A stretch of 64,000 bases of DNA. Origin: Saccharibacillus deserti. GTDB lineage: Bacteria > Bacillota > Bacilli > Paenibacillales > Paenibacillaceae. Position numbers and translations under genes: made by a program. Location of the stretch: NCBI RefSeq assembly GCF_013618475.1, contig NZ_JABJVN010000001.1:620001-684000 (forward strand), given 5' to 3'. Positions 24,172 to 33,219 of the stretch are shown one piece after another. Each line of letters begins with the position of its first letter. Position 1 is the stretch's first letter. The notes under the pieces are model-generated. The model made no database searches. It worked only from the letters and a program-made list of their open reading frames with translations, and had not been told where the DNA came from.

Positions 24172-25506
24172 ATGTATCTGCACGGAACCAGCAAGATCAA
24201 TGCCGCAGGGCATTTGGAAATCGGAGGCTGCGACGTCGTCGAACTGAAACAGACGTACGGCACACCGCTGTATATCATGGATGAGGAACTGATCCGCCGC
24301 CGCGCCCGCGAATACCGCCAGGCGTTCGAAGCATCCGGCCTGACGTTCCAGGTCGCTTATGCAAGCAAAGCGTTCAGCACGCTGGCCATGTGCCGCATCG
24401 CGGACGAAGAAGGGATGTCGCTCGACGTCGTATCGGACGGCGAACTGTTCACGGCACTGCAGGCCGGTTTCCCGGCTCACCGGATTCATTTCCACGGCAA
24501 CAACAAGACGCCGAATGAGATCGAAATGGCGCTGGACGCCAAAATCGGCTGCTTCGTGGCGGACAACTTCGTCGAACTGCAGATGCTGCAGGCCATTGCG
24601 GCGGATCGCGGCGACAAAGTCAACATCCTGCTGCGCGTAACGCCGGGCGTCGAAGCGCATACGCATGAATATATTTCCACGGGGCAGACGGATTCCAAGT
24701 TCGGTTTTGATATCCAGAACGGAACGGCGATCGAAGCGGTCCGCACGGCGGCGCAGCTTCCGAACCTGGAACTGCTCGGTTTGCATTCGCATATCGGGTC
24801 GCAAATTTTCGAGACGGACGGGTTCGAGATGGCGGTCGAACGCGTAGCCGGTTTCGCGCGCAGCGTGAAAGAACAGCTGAACGTCGAGTTCAAAGTCGTT
24901 AACCTGGGCGGAGGTTTCGGTATTCGTTACACGGAAGGCGATACGCCGCTTGAAGTGGCCGAGTACGTCAAAGCGATCACCGACGGCGTGAAAAAGCACT
25001 TCGCAGGTATCGGCGCCGAACTGCCTGAGATCTGGGTCGAGCCGGGCCGCAGCATCGTCGGCGATGCCGGCACGACGCTGTATACGGTCGGCACGAGCAA
25101 AGACATTCCGGGCGTACGCAAATACGTTGCGGTAGACGGCGGCATGACCGACAACCCGCGTCCGGCGCTGTATGAATCGCAGTACGAAGCGATGCTGGCG
25201 AACCGGGCCGGCGACGCGAACGAAGAAACCGTCTCGATCGCGGGCAAATGCTGCGAGAGCGGCGATATGCTCATCTGGGACGTCGAGCTGCCGAAGCCGA
25301 ACACCGGCGACCTGCTGGCTGTAGCCTGCACCGGCGCGTACAATTATGCGATGGCGAGCAACTACAACCGGATCCGCCGTCCGGCTGTCGTCTTTGTCAA
25401 GAACGGCGCAAGCGATCTGGTTGTCCGCCGCGAAAGCCTGGATAACATCACGGGCAACGATGTCATTCCGGCGCGTCTGGCCAAGCAGGGGGTACAGGTG
25501 AAATAA
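24172..25506 (+). CDS. lysA: Diaminopimelate decarboxylase
   Basis: LysA makes L-lysine from meso-diaminopimelate with pyridoxal phosphate. The 444-residue protein has the PLP Lys66 in VAYASKAF, the HSHIGSQIF loop, the glycine-rich phosphate loop NLGGGFGIRY, EPGRSIVGDAG, and CCESGD at the dimer-contributed active site. The start is ATG 24172 behind GGAGGAATTCAC. A TATACT sequence upstream (around 24093) may be the -10 of its promoter. The sporulation genes that separate pupG and lysA in B. subtilis are absent. Confidence 0.94.
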   Translation: MYLHGTSKINAAGHLEIGGCDVVELKQTYGTPLYIMDEELIRRRAREYRQAFEASGLTFQVAYASKAFSTLAMCRIADEEGMSLDVVSDGELFTALQAGFPAHRIHFHGNNKTPNEIEMALDAKIGCFVADNFVELQMLQAIAADRGDKVNILLRVTPGVEAHTHEYISTGQTDSKFGFDIQNGTAIEAVRTAAQLPNLELLGLHSHIGSQIFETDGFEMAVERVAGFARSVKEQLNVEFKVVNLGGGFGIRYTEGDTPLEVAEYVKAITDGVKKHFAGIGAELPEIWVEPGRSIVGDAGTTLYTVGTSKDIPGVRKYVAVDGGMTDNPRPALYESQYEAMLANRAGDANEETVSIAGKCCESGDMLIWDVELPKPNTGDLLAVACTGAYNYAMASNYNRIRRPAVVFVKNGASDLVVRRESLDNITGNDVIPARLAKQGVQVK

Positions 25507-25551
25507 AGCGGAGTCGGTTTATCGAAATCGAATAGTGGAATCGAATAACGG

Positions 25552-25579
25552 AAAGGGGCAGCTTGCGCTGTCCCTTTTT
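25552..25579 (+). terminator. Terminator of lysA
   Basis: An 11-bp stem with one G-T pair (25552-25562 with 25567-25577), TTGC loop and T-run. Confidence 0.85.
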
Positions 25580-25644
25580 AGCATCCGTCCCTGGCTTTTC
25601 GCAAAGCGTACGTCCCGTTTTTTTCGCGTCAAGTGTTTCGGGTT

Positions 25645-25673
25645 TTGCTTTGTGCGCTAATTTCGGGTACACT
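25645..25673 (+). promoter_or_regulatory. Candidate sigma-A promoter of ppiB
   Basis: TTGCTT (25645-25650), a 17-bp spacer and TACACT (25668-25673), giving a leader of about 75 nt. Confidence 0.55.
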
Positions 25674-25754
25674 GGTTAAGGTTGCCGAGGCGTCTTTCGA
25701 GGCGGAGTTCGGCCGAATCATACAGATATTCATAGAAAACCAAGGGAGATGACT

Positions 25755-26192
25755 ATGATGAAAAAAGGATATATCGAGCTTGAAAACGGCGGCAACGTCG
25801 AAATCGAATTTTTGCCGGAAGAAGCACCGAACACGGTAGCGAACTTCGAGAAACTGGCCAACTCCGGTTTCTATAACGGCCTGTCTTTCCACCGCGTTAT
25901 TCCGGGTTTCGTCGCGCAGGGCGGCTGCCCGAACGGCACCGGCACAGGCGGTCCAGGCTGGCAGATCGACTGCGAAACTTCGACGAACGTAACCAAGCAT
26001 GCCAAAGGCGTTCTGTCGATGGCGCACGCGGGCAAGAACACCGGCGGAAGCCAGTTCTTCGTATGCTACGGCCCACAGCCGCACCTCGACGGCGTGCACA
26101 CGGTCTTCGGCAAAGTCACCAAAGGCATGGAATTGATCGATGCCGTTAAACCGGGCGACAAAATGAAAGAAGTCAAAGTCGTAACGGAATAG
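25755..26192 (+). CDS. ppiB: Cyclophilin-type peptidyl-prolyl isomerase
   Basis: The 145-residue cytoplasmic enzyme catalyses cis-trans isomerisation of Xaa-Pro bonds. It has the cyclophilin core: [23 protein letters not shown] with the catalytic Arg, [17 protein letters not shown], and [13 protein letters not shown]. No signal peptide is present. Three close ATGs exist (25749, 25755, 25758); AGGGAG directly precedes the first, so 25755 or 25758 fits the usual spacing and 25755 is chosen. It lies downstream of lysA, as in B. subtilis. Confidence 0.92.
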   Translation: MMKKGYIELENGGNVEIEFLPEEAPNTVANFEKLANSGFYNGLSFHRVIPGFVAQGGCPNGTGTGGPGWQIDCETSTNVTKHAKGVLSMAHAGKNTGGSQFFVCYGPQPHLDGVHTVFGKVTKGMELIDAVKPGDKMKEVKVVTE

Positions 26193-26223
26193 TATCGTAA
26201 CGGAATAGTAAATGAACAAACCA

Positions 26224-26265
26224 AACAGCGGTCAGAGGCTTAAGTGCTCTGGTCGCTGTTTTTTT
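26224..26265 (+). terminator. Terminator of ppiB
   Basis: A 13-14-bp stem (from 26224 to 26260, loop GCTTAAGTG) followed by seven T residues. Confidence 0.88.
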
Positions 26266-26385
26266 GTTGTTCACAATGAAGCCGGCATCACGCTAGATCA
26301 CTGATTTCAAAAATAAAGAATTTATACAAAATATGTAGTATAGTTACTTAGGTCAAAACTCATTATAAATAGAAATAGGGGTTGA

Positions 26386-27507
26386 ATGGAGTTCATGTCA
26401 AACGCAAAATCAAGAGGTTTCCTGCTTTTTATTTCGATGCTTGTGTTCCTTTTTGCTTGGAATGCAAAGAGCCATGCATCCAACAACGCATTGGAAGCAT
26501 CAAAGTATCCGCAAGAAGTCGCTGTATTCGTAAACAAAAAAGTAAGTATCGTTACGCCGAAAGCTTATTGGGCAGATAATGACAAAGTTTACGTGCCCAT
26601 CAAACAAATCATCAAAATGAAAGGTGTCACCCTTTCGACGAATAACGGAATTACCGTCAAATCTTCCAACGGTTCGTTCAAATTGGATAGATCGAATTCG
26701 ATCGTTTATAAAAATGCGACATACGTTACTTTTGAAAAGTTCCTAAAAATAACGGGGTATTCAGGACGATTCGAATGGCGTGGGTCTTCTATATTTCTCT
26801 GGAACGATTACGCAAATTATGAGGCGACCGTTAAAAAAATAAACGCTTTAAAACCATTGCCGGCCATGATGTATAACTTTATGGGAAGCAAGGTATACCT
26901 GTACGAAGGCGATCGCATCGGATGGGTCTCAGGGATAAAGAAAACAGGTTATGGCAGCACGGAGTTTTCGATTCAGATGCAAGACGGAAGCGTGGTTGTA
27001 GAAGATGTGTTTGACGAAAGTCCGAACACTTTTTGCGAGTATGCGGATTACCAGGAATTTATGAGCAAGGGCTTTATCAACGACTATGTTTGGGCCAATA
27101 AAAACGTGTTACCCGAGTCGAACCCTTTATATAATTTAGAAAAGATAAAAATTTTGAGTGTTAAGGTGAAAAACAAAGAAATCACCTTTATGGTAAGAAG
27201 AGCCAGTGGAAAAACGGGATCTTTTAAACTCCCAATTCAATCGTATTTAAACGGAACAGTGTTTAACAATTTTTATACGAACGATCCCAAAAAAGCATAC
27301 CCTGCCTGGAAAGCCCGAGCATGGGAATTGATTGCGGAACAAAGTATATCCAAAGGCATGACCAAAGATATGGTGCTGATGTCTTGGGGTTCTCCAGACG
27401 ATACTAGCAGTTACAGTGGCACGTACATCTCGACCGATACTTGGACTTACGGAGATACGTATTTGTATTTCACGAATGGCATTCTCGATTCATGGATGGA
27501 TCTTTAA
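26386..27507 (+). CDS. Secreted protein with copper-amine-oxidase-like stalk domain, AT-rich
   Basis: A signal peptide opens the protein (KSRGFLLFISMLVFLFAWNAKSHA), followed by a stalk-type domain (about 45-140: KVYVPIKQIIKMKGVTLSTNNG ... ATYVTFEKFLKITGYSG) and a C-terminal part with no family I can name, ending in TKDMVLMSWGSPDDTSS and DTYLYFTNGILDSWMDL. The VLMSWGSP end resembles the decayed gene at 1883-2700. By eye its base composition is clearly more AT-rich than all neighbours, with AAA, AAT and ATA codons common, which suggests recent acquisition. Start codon: ATG 26386 or 26395; AGGGG is near the first. Confidence 0.78.
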   Translation: MEFMSNAKSRGFLLFISMLVFLFAWNAKSHASNNALEASKYPQEVAVFVNKKVSIVTPKAYWADNDKVYVPIKQIIKMKGVTLSTNNGITVKSSNGSFKLDRSNSIVYKNATYVTFEKFLKITGYSGRFEWRGSSIFLWNDYANYEATVKKINALKPLPAMMYNFMGSKVYLYEGDRIGWVSGIKKTGYGSTEFSIQMQDGSVVVEDVFDESPNTFCEYADYQEFMSKGFINDYVWANKNVLPESNPLYNLEKIKILSVKVKNKEITFMVRRASGKTGSFKLPIQSYLNGTVFNNFYTNDPKKAYPAWKARAWELIAEQSISKGMTKDMVLMSWGSPDDTSSYSGTYISTDTWTYGDTYLYFTNGILDSWMDL

Positions 27508-27511
27508 CATG

Positions 27512-27552
27512 AAAAAAGGCATTCTCGCATTTGTGCGGGCGTGCCTTTTTTG
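27512..27552 (+). terminator. Terminator of the stalk-domain gene
   Basis: A 10-bp outer stem of A6GGCA with TGCCT6 and an inner TCGCA/TGCGG stem. The A- and T-runs let it work on both strands. Confidence 0.88.
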
Positions 27553-27675
27553 AACAATGTTTTTCCGATAAAAAGCCGCTTCCTTTCAAAATTAACCGTT
27601 TTCGCCGAGCATGGTGTATAGTGAAAGCACTTGAATTTTCGCTGCCGCGATCAATAACCGAAAAGGAGTTTTGAT

Positions 27676-27939
27676 ATGCACCGGTTTTTCCAAATCGGCT
27701 ACGCCGTATTCTTCGTTCTTGTTCTGCTGATGCTGCTGGTTCTGCCATGGCCCAACGGAACCGCCATGTATCCGTTTATGATTCTCGTGATCTGCGCGTG
27801 GGGGTTCTGGTATTCGGGGAAAAAGCACAAGCGGAGAGCCGATCCCAAATCGCTTCCGAAGACGCGGCCTTATGCCGGATCGAAACCCCAAGCCAAGTCC
27901 AATACCAAATCCAAACCGAATTCCAAATCCAGGCGGTAG
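27676..27939 (+). CDS. Small membrane protein with basic low-complexity tail
   Basis: The 87-residue protein has two hydrophobic segments (residues 6-26 and 31-47) and then a cytoplasmic-type tail of Lys, Ser, Pro and Asn repeats (KPQAKSNTKSKPNSKSRR). The ATG follows AAAAGGAG at good spacing. The tail is repetitive at the DNA level too (AAATCCAAACC-like units), so it may vary in length between strains. Function unknown. Confidence 0.7.
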   Translation: MHRFFQIGYAVFFVLVLLMLLVLPWPNGTAMYPFMILVICAWGFWYSGKKHKRRADPKSLPKTRPYAGSKPQAKSNTKSKPNSKSRR

Positions 27940-27975
27940 ATTAGCGCTCCCGTAGAAGCGGAACTGCCGTTTTGT

Positions 27976-28016
27976 ACAAAAAAAGCTTGTCAGGCCGAAG
28001 CCGATAAGCTTTTTTG
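27976..28016 (+). terminator. Terminator of the small membrane protein gene
   Basis: A-rich and T-rich arms (AAAAAAAGCTT ... AAGCTTTTTT) around an inner GGC/GCC stem, usable on both strands. Confidence 0.8.
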
Positions 28017-28110
28017 CGTATGGGATTCGGTGCTGCGGATCGGCCGTGCTGCTGCATCCGGCAATGAGGATCCCGATCAGGACCACGGCGGTTTGATACA
28101 CAGATTTCAA
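27991..28110 (-). pseudogene. Possible lipoprotein gene remnant (signal peptide and lipobox only)
   Basis: A minus-strand frame opens at a TTG (28110) behind AGGGGATG and encodes MKSVYQTAVVLIGILIAGCSS, a textbook lipoprotein signal peptide with the lipobox LIAGC. After about 40 residues the frame runs into the terminator hairpin and then antisense through the small membrane gene, where it is low-complexity shadow sequence. I read this as the 5' remnant of a lipoprotein gene or a very short lipoprotein; the open frame continues to 27592. Confidence 0.4.
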
Positions 28111-28237
28111 TTCGACATCCCCTGTCTGCTGTAGAATAATCTGCTTTTCAGCCGATTCTTTATTTCAAGCATTTTCTTGATTCCTATTTTATCTTGAAAT
28201 GCAGAAAATGTTTCGCCGTATTTGTTTCACCCCGCCG

Positions 28238-28266
28238 TTGCATTTCTTTTCCCGCCATGCTACCAT
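28238..28266 (+). promoter_or_regulatory. Sigma-A promoter of the rib operon
   Basis: TTGCAT (28238-28243), a 17-bp spacer and TACCAT (28261-28266), ending 45 bp before the FMN riboswitch. Confidence 0.6.
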
Positions 28267-28310
28267 CATAAGCAATACCGTATTCCGGTCACTTGCCGGA
28301 TACACACATA

Positions 28311-28471
28311 CTCTTTCGGGGCGGGGCGCAATTCCCCACCGGCGGTGACGGCACGCGATTCTTTGGAATCGCCGGCCGAAGTCCGTGACCCGAGCCGTTT
28401 CCTGTGCGAGACGGCCGGTTGACCCGGTGCAATTCCGGGACCGACAGTTACAGTCTGGATGGGAGAAAGAG
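28311..28471 (+). promoter_or_regulatory. FMN riboswitch (RFN element)
   Basis: All conserved parts of the six-stem FMN aptamer are present in order: the GGGGCGGGGCGCAATTCCCC start, CACCGGCGGTGAC, AAGTCCGTGACCCG, a variable stem, GACCCGGTGCAATTCCGGGACCGACAGT and the closing CAGTCTGGATGGGAGAAAGAG. The outermost helix pairs CTCTTTC (28311) with GAGAAAGAG (28463-28471). Binding of FMN should lower expression of ribE, ribBA and ribH downstream. The terminator that would act as the switch lies about 280 nt further on. Confidence 0.96.
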
Positions 28472-28895
28472 AAAACGAACCGTTGTGTTTGCCTTGCATG
28501 CGGTTGGAAGCGGCTGGCTGTGCCGGTCGTCTTCGAACATGGCATGCGTATGCGGAACCTGATATTCATCGCAGTCAAAACTGCGGGTCCATGCTTTTTG
28601 CGAAGCGGCTCGTTTGTTTTTTCACAGGTGAAAATCGGTTTCCTTGTACCTGGATTCAGGCAGATGCATCCGGCAGGCCGGTGCTGTTTGGCATACCTGT
28701 TGGCTGCGCTGCGTAGTTCCGGCAGAGACGCACTTTTTCGCTTTTTAATCCCAGGCCCCGTTTTCGGATAAGTATCCGAGCACGGGGATTTTTTGCATGT
28801 GCAGCTTGGACATGTACCGGACGGAGCATACCGGAACGGTAGGCATCTTCAGAATAAGACCAAGATAAGGCCAAGAAAGCAAGGAGGCGGCTCTC
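28472..28895 (+). promoter_or_regulatory. Long leader between the riboswitch and ribE; no ribD
   Basis: This 424-base stretch holds no convincing gene. The frames that cross it have no ribosome site and do not resemble RibD (no HAE/PCxxxGxTPPC deaminase motif). Short hairpins such as CGCAGT/ACTGCG at 28571-28586 are seen. The terminator at 28748-28795 is probably the expression platform. It may be the scar of a lost ribD, but no remnant can be recognised. Confidence 0.6.
28748..28795 (+). terminator. Riboswitch-associated terminator ahead of ribE
   Basis: CCCCG ... CGGATA-AG-TATCCG ... CGGGG forms a long two-part stem followed by six T residues. It is the only strong terminator between the aptamer and ribE. 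Confidence 0.85.
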
Positions 28896-29561
28896 ATGTT
28901 TACCGGCTTGATCGAAGAAGTAGGCAGCCTGCGGCGAGCCGAACGCCGCGGGGAAGCGATGGTGCTCACCCTCGGGGCCAAAAAAGTGCTGGAGCATGTC
29001 GCGATCGGAGACAGTATCGCCGTGAACGGCGTATGCCTGACCGTCACCAGCTACGAACGCGATTCGTTTACCGTCGACGTGATGCCGCAGACGTACCGCA
29101 GCAGCAATCTGAGCACGCTCGGCAGCGGCAGTCCGGTCAATCTGGAGCGGGCGTTGGCGGCAAACGGGCGCTTCGGCGGACATATCGTGCAGGGGCATGT
29201 CGACGGAACCGCTTCGATTGTCTCGGTCGAGCAGGATCAGAATGCCGTCGTGTTCACGTTGAAAGCGGACGATCCGCATCTGATGCGCTATGTGATCGGC
29301 AAAGGGTCCATCGCGATCGACGGGATCAGCCTGACCGTGACGCACGCGGAGAACGGCCATTTCGGCGTATCGATTATCCCCCACACGCTGGGAGAGACCG
29401 CGCTGAGCCGCAAAAAGGCAGGCAGTTTCGTCAACGTCGAATGCGATATTTTGGGCAAGTACGTTGAACACCTGCTGGGTTTCGGGCAAAAAGATGGAGC
29501 GGGAGCGAAGACGTTCTCCGCAATCGACGAAAGCTTTCTGTCGCGCCACGGATTCGCCTGA
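28896..29561 (+). CDS. ribE: Riboflavin synthase, alpha subunit
   Basis: It dismutates two 6,7-dimethyl-8-ribityllumazine molecules to riboflavin. The 221-residue protein has the N-terminal [10 protein letters not shown] and the two homologous lumazine-binding barrels (about 1-95 with [10 protein letters not shown], and 96-200 with [12 protein letters not shown] and [11 protein letters not shown]). AAGGAGG precedes the ATG. It is the first gene after the riboswitch; in B. subtilis ribD would come first. Confidence 0.95.
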   Translation: MFTGLIEEVGSLRRAERRGEAMVLTLGAKKVLEHVAIGDSIAVNGVCLTVTSYERDSFTVDVMPQTYRSSNLSTLGSGSPVNLERALAANGRFGGHIVQGHVDGTASIVSVEQDQNAVVFTLKADDPHLMRYVIGKGSIAIDGISLTVTHAENGHFGVSIIPHTLGETALSRKKAGSFVNVECDILGKYVEHLLGFGQKDGAGAKTFSAIDESFLSRHGFA

Positions 29562-29622
29562 ACGGAGCAGTTCGGCGGCGAATCCGAAGCAGAGCGAAGC
29601 CGGAAATCAAGGAGGAAATCAA

Positions 29623-30927
29623 ATGGACGAACGATTTGTATTTGACAAGATCGACGATGCGCTGGCGGACCTCATATCCGGGAAAATCGTGCTGGTCGTC
29701 GACGACGAAGACCGCGAGAACGAAGGCGATTTTATTGCGCTGGCCGACCGCGTGACGCCCGAAGTCATCAATTTCATGATTACGGAAGGACGGGGGCTGG
29801 TCTGCCTGCCGATCACGAGGGAACGCGCGGCGCTACTGGAACTGGAACCGATGACGACGCGCAACACCGACTTTCACGGGACGGCGTTTACGGTGTCTGT
29901 CGATCATATGGAGACCACGACAGGCATTTCGGCACATGAGCGTGCGGTAACGGCCCGGGCGATTACGCGTCTGGAGACCCGGGCGGACGACTTCCGTCGT
30001 CCTGGCCACATGTTCCCCCTGATCGCCAAAGACGGCGGGGTGCTGCGCCGGGCCGGCCACACGGAAGCGGCGGTCGACCTGGCACGTCTGAGCGGGGCCG
30101 AGCCGGCCGGCGTGATCTGCGAAGTCATCAAGGAAGACGGCACGATGGCGCGTCTGCCCGACCTGATCGAACTCGCCCGCAAATGGAACATGAAGCTGAT
30201 CAGCATCAAAGACCTGATCCAGTACCGCAGCGAACGCGAACAGTTGGTCCGGCGCGAAGTGGAAGTCCGGATGCCGACGGATTACGGCGAGTTCCAGGTA
30301 GTGGCCTACAGCAACAAGGTCGACGACAAAGAGCATCTGGCGCTGGTCAAAGGAACGATCGATCCGCAGTCGCCGGTTCTGGTGCGCGTGCACTCCGAAT
30401 GCCTGACCGGCGACGTGTTCCATTCGCACCGCTGCGACTGCGGGCCCCAGTTCGAAGCGGCGATGCGCCAGATCGAAGCGGAAGGCTCCGGCGTGCTGCT
30501 GTACATGCGCCAGGAAGGCCGGGGCATCGGGCTGATCAACAAACTGAAGGCCTATAAGCTGCAGGAAGAAGGCCTGGATACGGTCGATGCGAATCTTGCG
30601 CTCGGGTTTGCCGCCGATCTGAGGGAATACGGTATCGGAGCGCAGATTCTCGCCGATCTCGGGGTACGGCAGATCCGGTTATTGACCAATAACCCGCGCA
30701 AAATCAAAGGACTGCGGGGACACGGATTGGAAGTTGTCGAACGTGTCCCGATCCAGATGGCGGAGAATGCCGACAATACCGGATATCTGCATACCAAACA
30801 GAACAAACTTGGACATTTCCTGAACTTCGGAACGCCGCTGCAGGGCGAAGAAATACGGACGGGAGAGCTTGAACCGCTGGAGCAGAACGAGCCGCCGATC
30901 ACGCCGCGGAACGGGCCGCAGCTGTAA
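29623..30927 (+). CDS. ribBA: Bifunctional 3,4-dihydroxy-2-butanone-4-phosphate synthase / GTP cyclohydrolase II
   Basis: This enzyme makes both starting units of riboflavin. The N-terminal DHBP synthase domain (about 1-200) has [28 protein letters not shown] and [12 protein letters not shown]; the C-terminal GTP cyclohydrolase II domain (about 205-400) has [20 protein letters not shown] with the three zinc cysteines, and [12 protein letters not shown]. The start is ATG 29623, 5 nt after AAGGAGG; the open frame reaches back into ribE without a site. The tail of about 25 residues is charged and Pro-rich. Confidence 0.95.
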   Translation: MDERFVFDKIDDALADLISGKIVLVVDDEDRENEGDFIALADRVTPEVINFMITEGRGLVCLPITRERAALLELEPMTTRNTDFHGTAFTVSVDHMETTTGISAHERAVTARAITRLETRADDFRRPGHMFPLIAKDGGVLRRAGHTEAAVDLARLSGAEPAGVICEVIKEDGTMARLPDLIELARKWNMKLISIKDLIQYRSEREQLVRREVEVRMPTDYGEFQVVAYSNKVDDKEHLALVKGTIDPQSPVLVRVHSECLTGDVFHSHRCDCGPQFEAAMRQIEAEGSGVLLYMRQEGRGIGLINKLKAYKLQEEGLDTVDANLALGFAADLREYGIGAQILADLGVRQIRLLTNNPRKIKGLRGHGLEVVERVPIQMAENADNTGYLHTKQNKLGHFLNFGTPLQGEEIRTGELEPLEQNEPPITPRNGPQL

Positions 30928-31039
30928 AGGCCGAAGAAGCGGCTGCGTGACGGCTGTATGATTCATGAGGAAATTTGTAAAACGAAGGCTACAAACCGGT
31001 CAATCTGGTATACAATAGACAAAGGATGGTTGATGACAA

Positions 31040-31510
31040 ATGGCAAATGTATACGAAGGACACTTGGTATCGCAGGGATATAAATTCGGGATCGTCGTCG
31101 GCAGATTCAACGAGTTCATCACGTCGAAGCTGCTGTCGGGCGCGCTCGATGCTTTGAAGCGCCACGGTGCGGAAGACGACGATGTGGATGTCGCCTGGGT
31201 TCCGGGCGCGTTCGAGATTCCGCTTATTGCGCAGAAAATGGCGGAGAGCGGCAGATACGATGCCGTGATTACGCTTGGAACGGTAATTCGCGGCTCGACG
31301 ACGCATTACGATTATGTCTGCAACGAAGTGGCGAAGGGCGTATCCGCAATCAATCTGAAAACGGGCGTTCCGACAATCTTCGGCCTCGTCACCACCGAAA
31401 ATATCGAACAGGCGATCGAGCGTGCGGGAACCAAAGCCGGTAACAAAGGCTGGGATTCGGGGCTTGCGGCGCTTGAAATGGCCAGCCTGAGCCGTCAATT
31501 CAAAGGCTGA
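31040..31510 (+). CDS. ribH: 6,7-Dimethyl-8-ribityllumazine synthase
   Basis: It condenses 5-amino-6-ribitylaminouracil with dihydroxybutanone phosphate. The 156-residue protein has [53 protein letters not shown] with the catalytic His, and [24 protein letters not shown]. Only a distant AAAGGA (13 nt ahead) serves as ribosome site. The 112-bp gap after ribBA includes a -10-like TACAAT near 31010 but no good -35. No ribT follows. Confidence 0.95.
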   Translation: MANVYEGHLVSQGYKFGIVVGRFNEFITSKLLSGALDALKRHGAEDDDVDVAWVPGAFEIPLIAQKMAESGRYDAVITLGTVIRGSTTHYDYVCNEVAKGVSAINLKTGVPTIFGLVTTENIEQAIERAGTKAGNKGWDSGLAALEMASLSRQFKG

Positions 31511-31541
31511 CCGTTCGCAATACGGGCGGAGGGGAAACGGC

Positions 31542-32333
31542 TTGACTGTACTATACAAACTGGAAACGTTCGAAGGTCCGCTCGACCTGCTGCTGCACCT
31601 GATCGACAAGGCGGAGATCGATATCCAGCAGATTTCCATCAGCACGATCACGGAACAGTACCTGCAGTATCTGCGCACCATGCAGGAACTCGAGCTGGAA
31701 ATAACGAGCGAATTCCTCGTGATGGCGGCGACGCTGCTCGCGATCAAGAGCAAACTGCTGCTCCCCAAACCTCCGGTCATGGATATGGACGAGTACGATT
31801 TCTACGAAGAGGAAGAACCCGATCCGAGGGAAGACCTGATTCGCAGGCTGACCGAGTATCGGAAGTATAAGAGCATTGCGGGTCTGCTGCACGAGAAAGA
31901 GCACGAGCGAGGCCGCATCTATATCCGCGAGCCGGACGATCTGGCGCCGTTTCTGCCCGAAGAAGACGATAATCCGCTGGAAGGGCTGCATATGTCCGAT
32001 CTGGTATCGGCTCTGCAGCGCGCTCTTCTGCGGGCGGAACGCAAGCCTGTTGTCGCCCGGATCCGCCGCGACGAAATTTCCGTCCGGGACCGGATGCGGG
32101 AGCTGGAAGATGCGCTTCGCGGCGCGGGTGCCGGAGGCAGAATCCTGTTTTCGAGCGTACTGAACGAACGGATGTACAGACAGGAGATCGTCGTGACGTT
32201 CCTCGCCGTACTCGAACTGATGAAGATGAAGCAGGTGAGCTGCTATCAGGATCGGCTGTTCGACGACATCGTAATGGAGTGGAGAGGGGAAACGGCGTCA
32301 AATGGATTTGCAGACGTTGAAGTCGATTATTGA
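31542..32333 (+). CDS. scpA: Segregation and condensation protein A
   Basis: ScpA is the kleisin that bridges the SMC dimer and, with ScpB, helps chromosome segregation. The N-terminal domain (LETFEGPLDLLLHLIDKAEIDI, EFLVMAATLLAIKSKLLLP) and the C-terminal winged helix (about 175-250, IVVTFLAVLELMKMKQV) are both present. An acidic linker (DEYDFYEEEEPDPRED) joins the first helices to the middle. The likely start is TTG 31542, 7 nt after GGAGGGG; no ATG or GTG fits. The gene overlaps scpB by 32 bp. Confidence 0.93.
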   Translation: MTVLYKLETFEGPLDLLLHLIDKAEIDIQQISISTITEQYLQYLRTMQELELEITSEFLVMAATLLAIKSKLLLPKPPVMDMDEYDFYEEEEPDPREDLIRRLTEYRKYKSIAGLLHEKEHERGRIYIREPDDLAPFLPEEDDNPLEGLHMSDLVSALQRALLRAERKPVVARIRRDEISVRDRMRELEDALRGAGAGGRILFSSVLNERMYRQEIVVTFLAVLELMKMKQVSCYQDRLFDDIVMEWRGETASNGFADVEVDY

Positions 32334-32961
32334 AGGCCTCCTGTTTTTGGCGGGAGATGAAGGCTTGACCGTGCGGCAGATTGCCGAGATTACGGAGAGC
32401 AAACCGGGCGAAGCCCAAAAAGCGGTGGAAAGCCTGCAGCGCGATCTGCGCAAATCGGGACGCGGCGTGCGGGTGACCAAGCTTGCGGGGGCGTACCATC
32501 TGGCTACACTGCCGGAACATTCGGAGTATTTCGAACGGTTGGCTTATTCGCCGTCGCGGGCGACCCTGTCGCAGGCTGCGCTCGAGACGCTGGCGATTGT
32601 GGCTTACCGGCAGCCGATCACACGCATCGAGATTGAAGAGATCCGCGGAGTCAAGTCCGAACGGGCGATTCACACGCTTACGAACAAGAGCCTGATCGTC
32701 GAGACGGGCCGTGCAGAAGCGATCGGGCGTCCGATCCTGTACGGGACAACCAAAGCTTTTCTTGATCACTTCGGGCTGGGCGGTCTGGAAGAGCTGCCGG
32801 ACGCTTCGGCGTTTGAAGCCCTGATCGTTTCCGAAGAAGAAGAGCCGCTGCTGTTCGGTTCTGCGGCCTCTTCGGCGCCGGAAGCCGGCACAGAGGAAGC
32901 GTCCGTGGATTGGAATCCGGACGAAGCGGGAGCGGAGCCGGGCGAACCGCAAGACGAATAG
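32302..32961 (+). CDS. scpB: Segregation and condensation protein B
   Basis: ScpB dimers bind ScpA in the SMC complex. Two winged-helix domains are seen: IIEGLLFLAGDEGLTVRQIAEI (about 9-75) and ATLSQAALETLAIVAYRQPITRIEIEEIRGV (about 85-160). After residue 165 the protein ends in an Ala/Glu-rich, disordered acidic tail longer than in B. subtilis. The start lies inside scpA, behind GAGAGGGG. Confidence 0.93.
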   Translation: MDLQTLKSIIEGLLFLAGDEGLTVRQIAEITESKPGEAQKAVESLQRDLRKSGRGVRVTKLAGAYHLATLPEHSEYFERLAYSPSRATLSQAALETLAIVAYRQPITRIEIEEIRGVKSERAIHTLTNKSLIVETGRAEAIGRPILYGTTKAFLDHFGLGGLEELPDASAFEALIVSEEEEPLLFGSAASSAPEAGTEEASVDWNPDEAGAEPGEPQDE

Positions 32962-33043
32962 GGCAAGAGCACCGTTCGGATGACCGCGGGGCCGCTTGTG
33001 GAGCGGTTCTCCAGCTTGCGGGCGGCGGCTCGGGTTTTCGTTC

Positions 33044-33077
33044 AGGGCTCTTCCCGGAGGGGAAGGGCCCTGTTTTT
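33044..33077 (+). terminator. Terminator after scpB
   Basis: A 12-bp stem with one G-T pair (33044-33055 with 33060-33071), GGAG loop and a T5 run. Confidence 0.85.
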
Positions 33078-33219
33078 CGTTCGAGGCGGCGGATGCGTAG
33101 CGGCAGGTACGGACTTGGCATCGGAGCGTACGCAAAAGGTGGCGGAAGCGTGAAAACAGAGCGCGGTTGCGCTTGTGATTTTACGTGTCTATAGGTATGA
33201 TGAAAGGTGAGGTGACTGG

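Noticed and set aside
28459-28716. Small gene starting inside the FMN riboswitch
   Set aside because: The ATG is part of the conserved aptamer end, there is no ribosome site, and the product resembles nothing.
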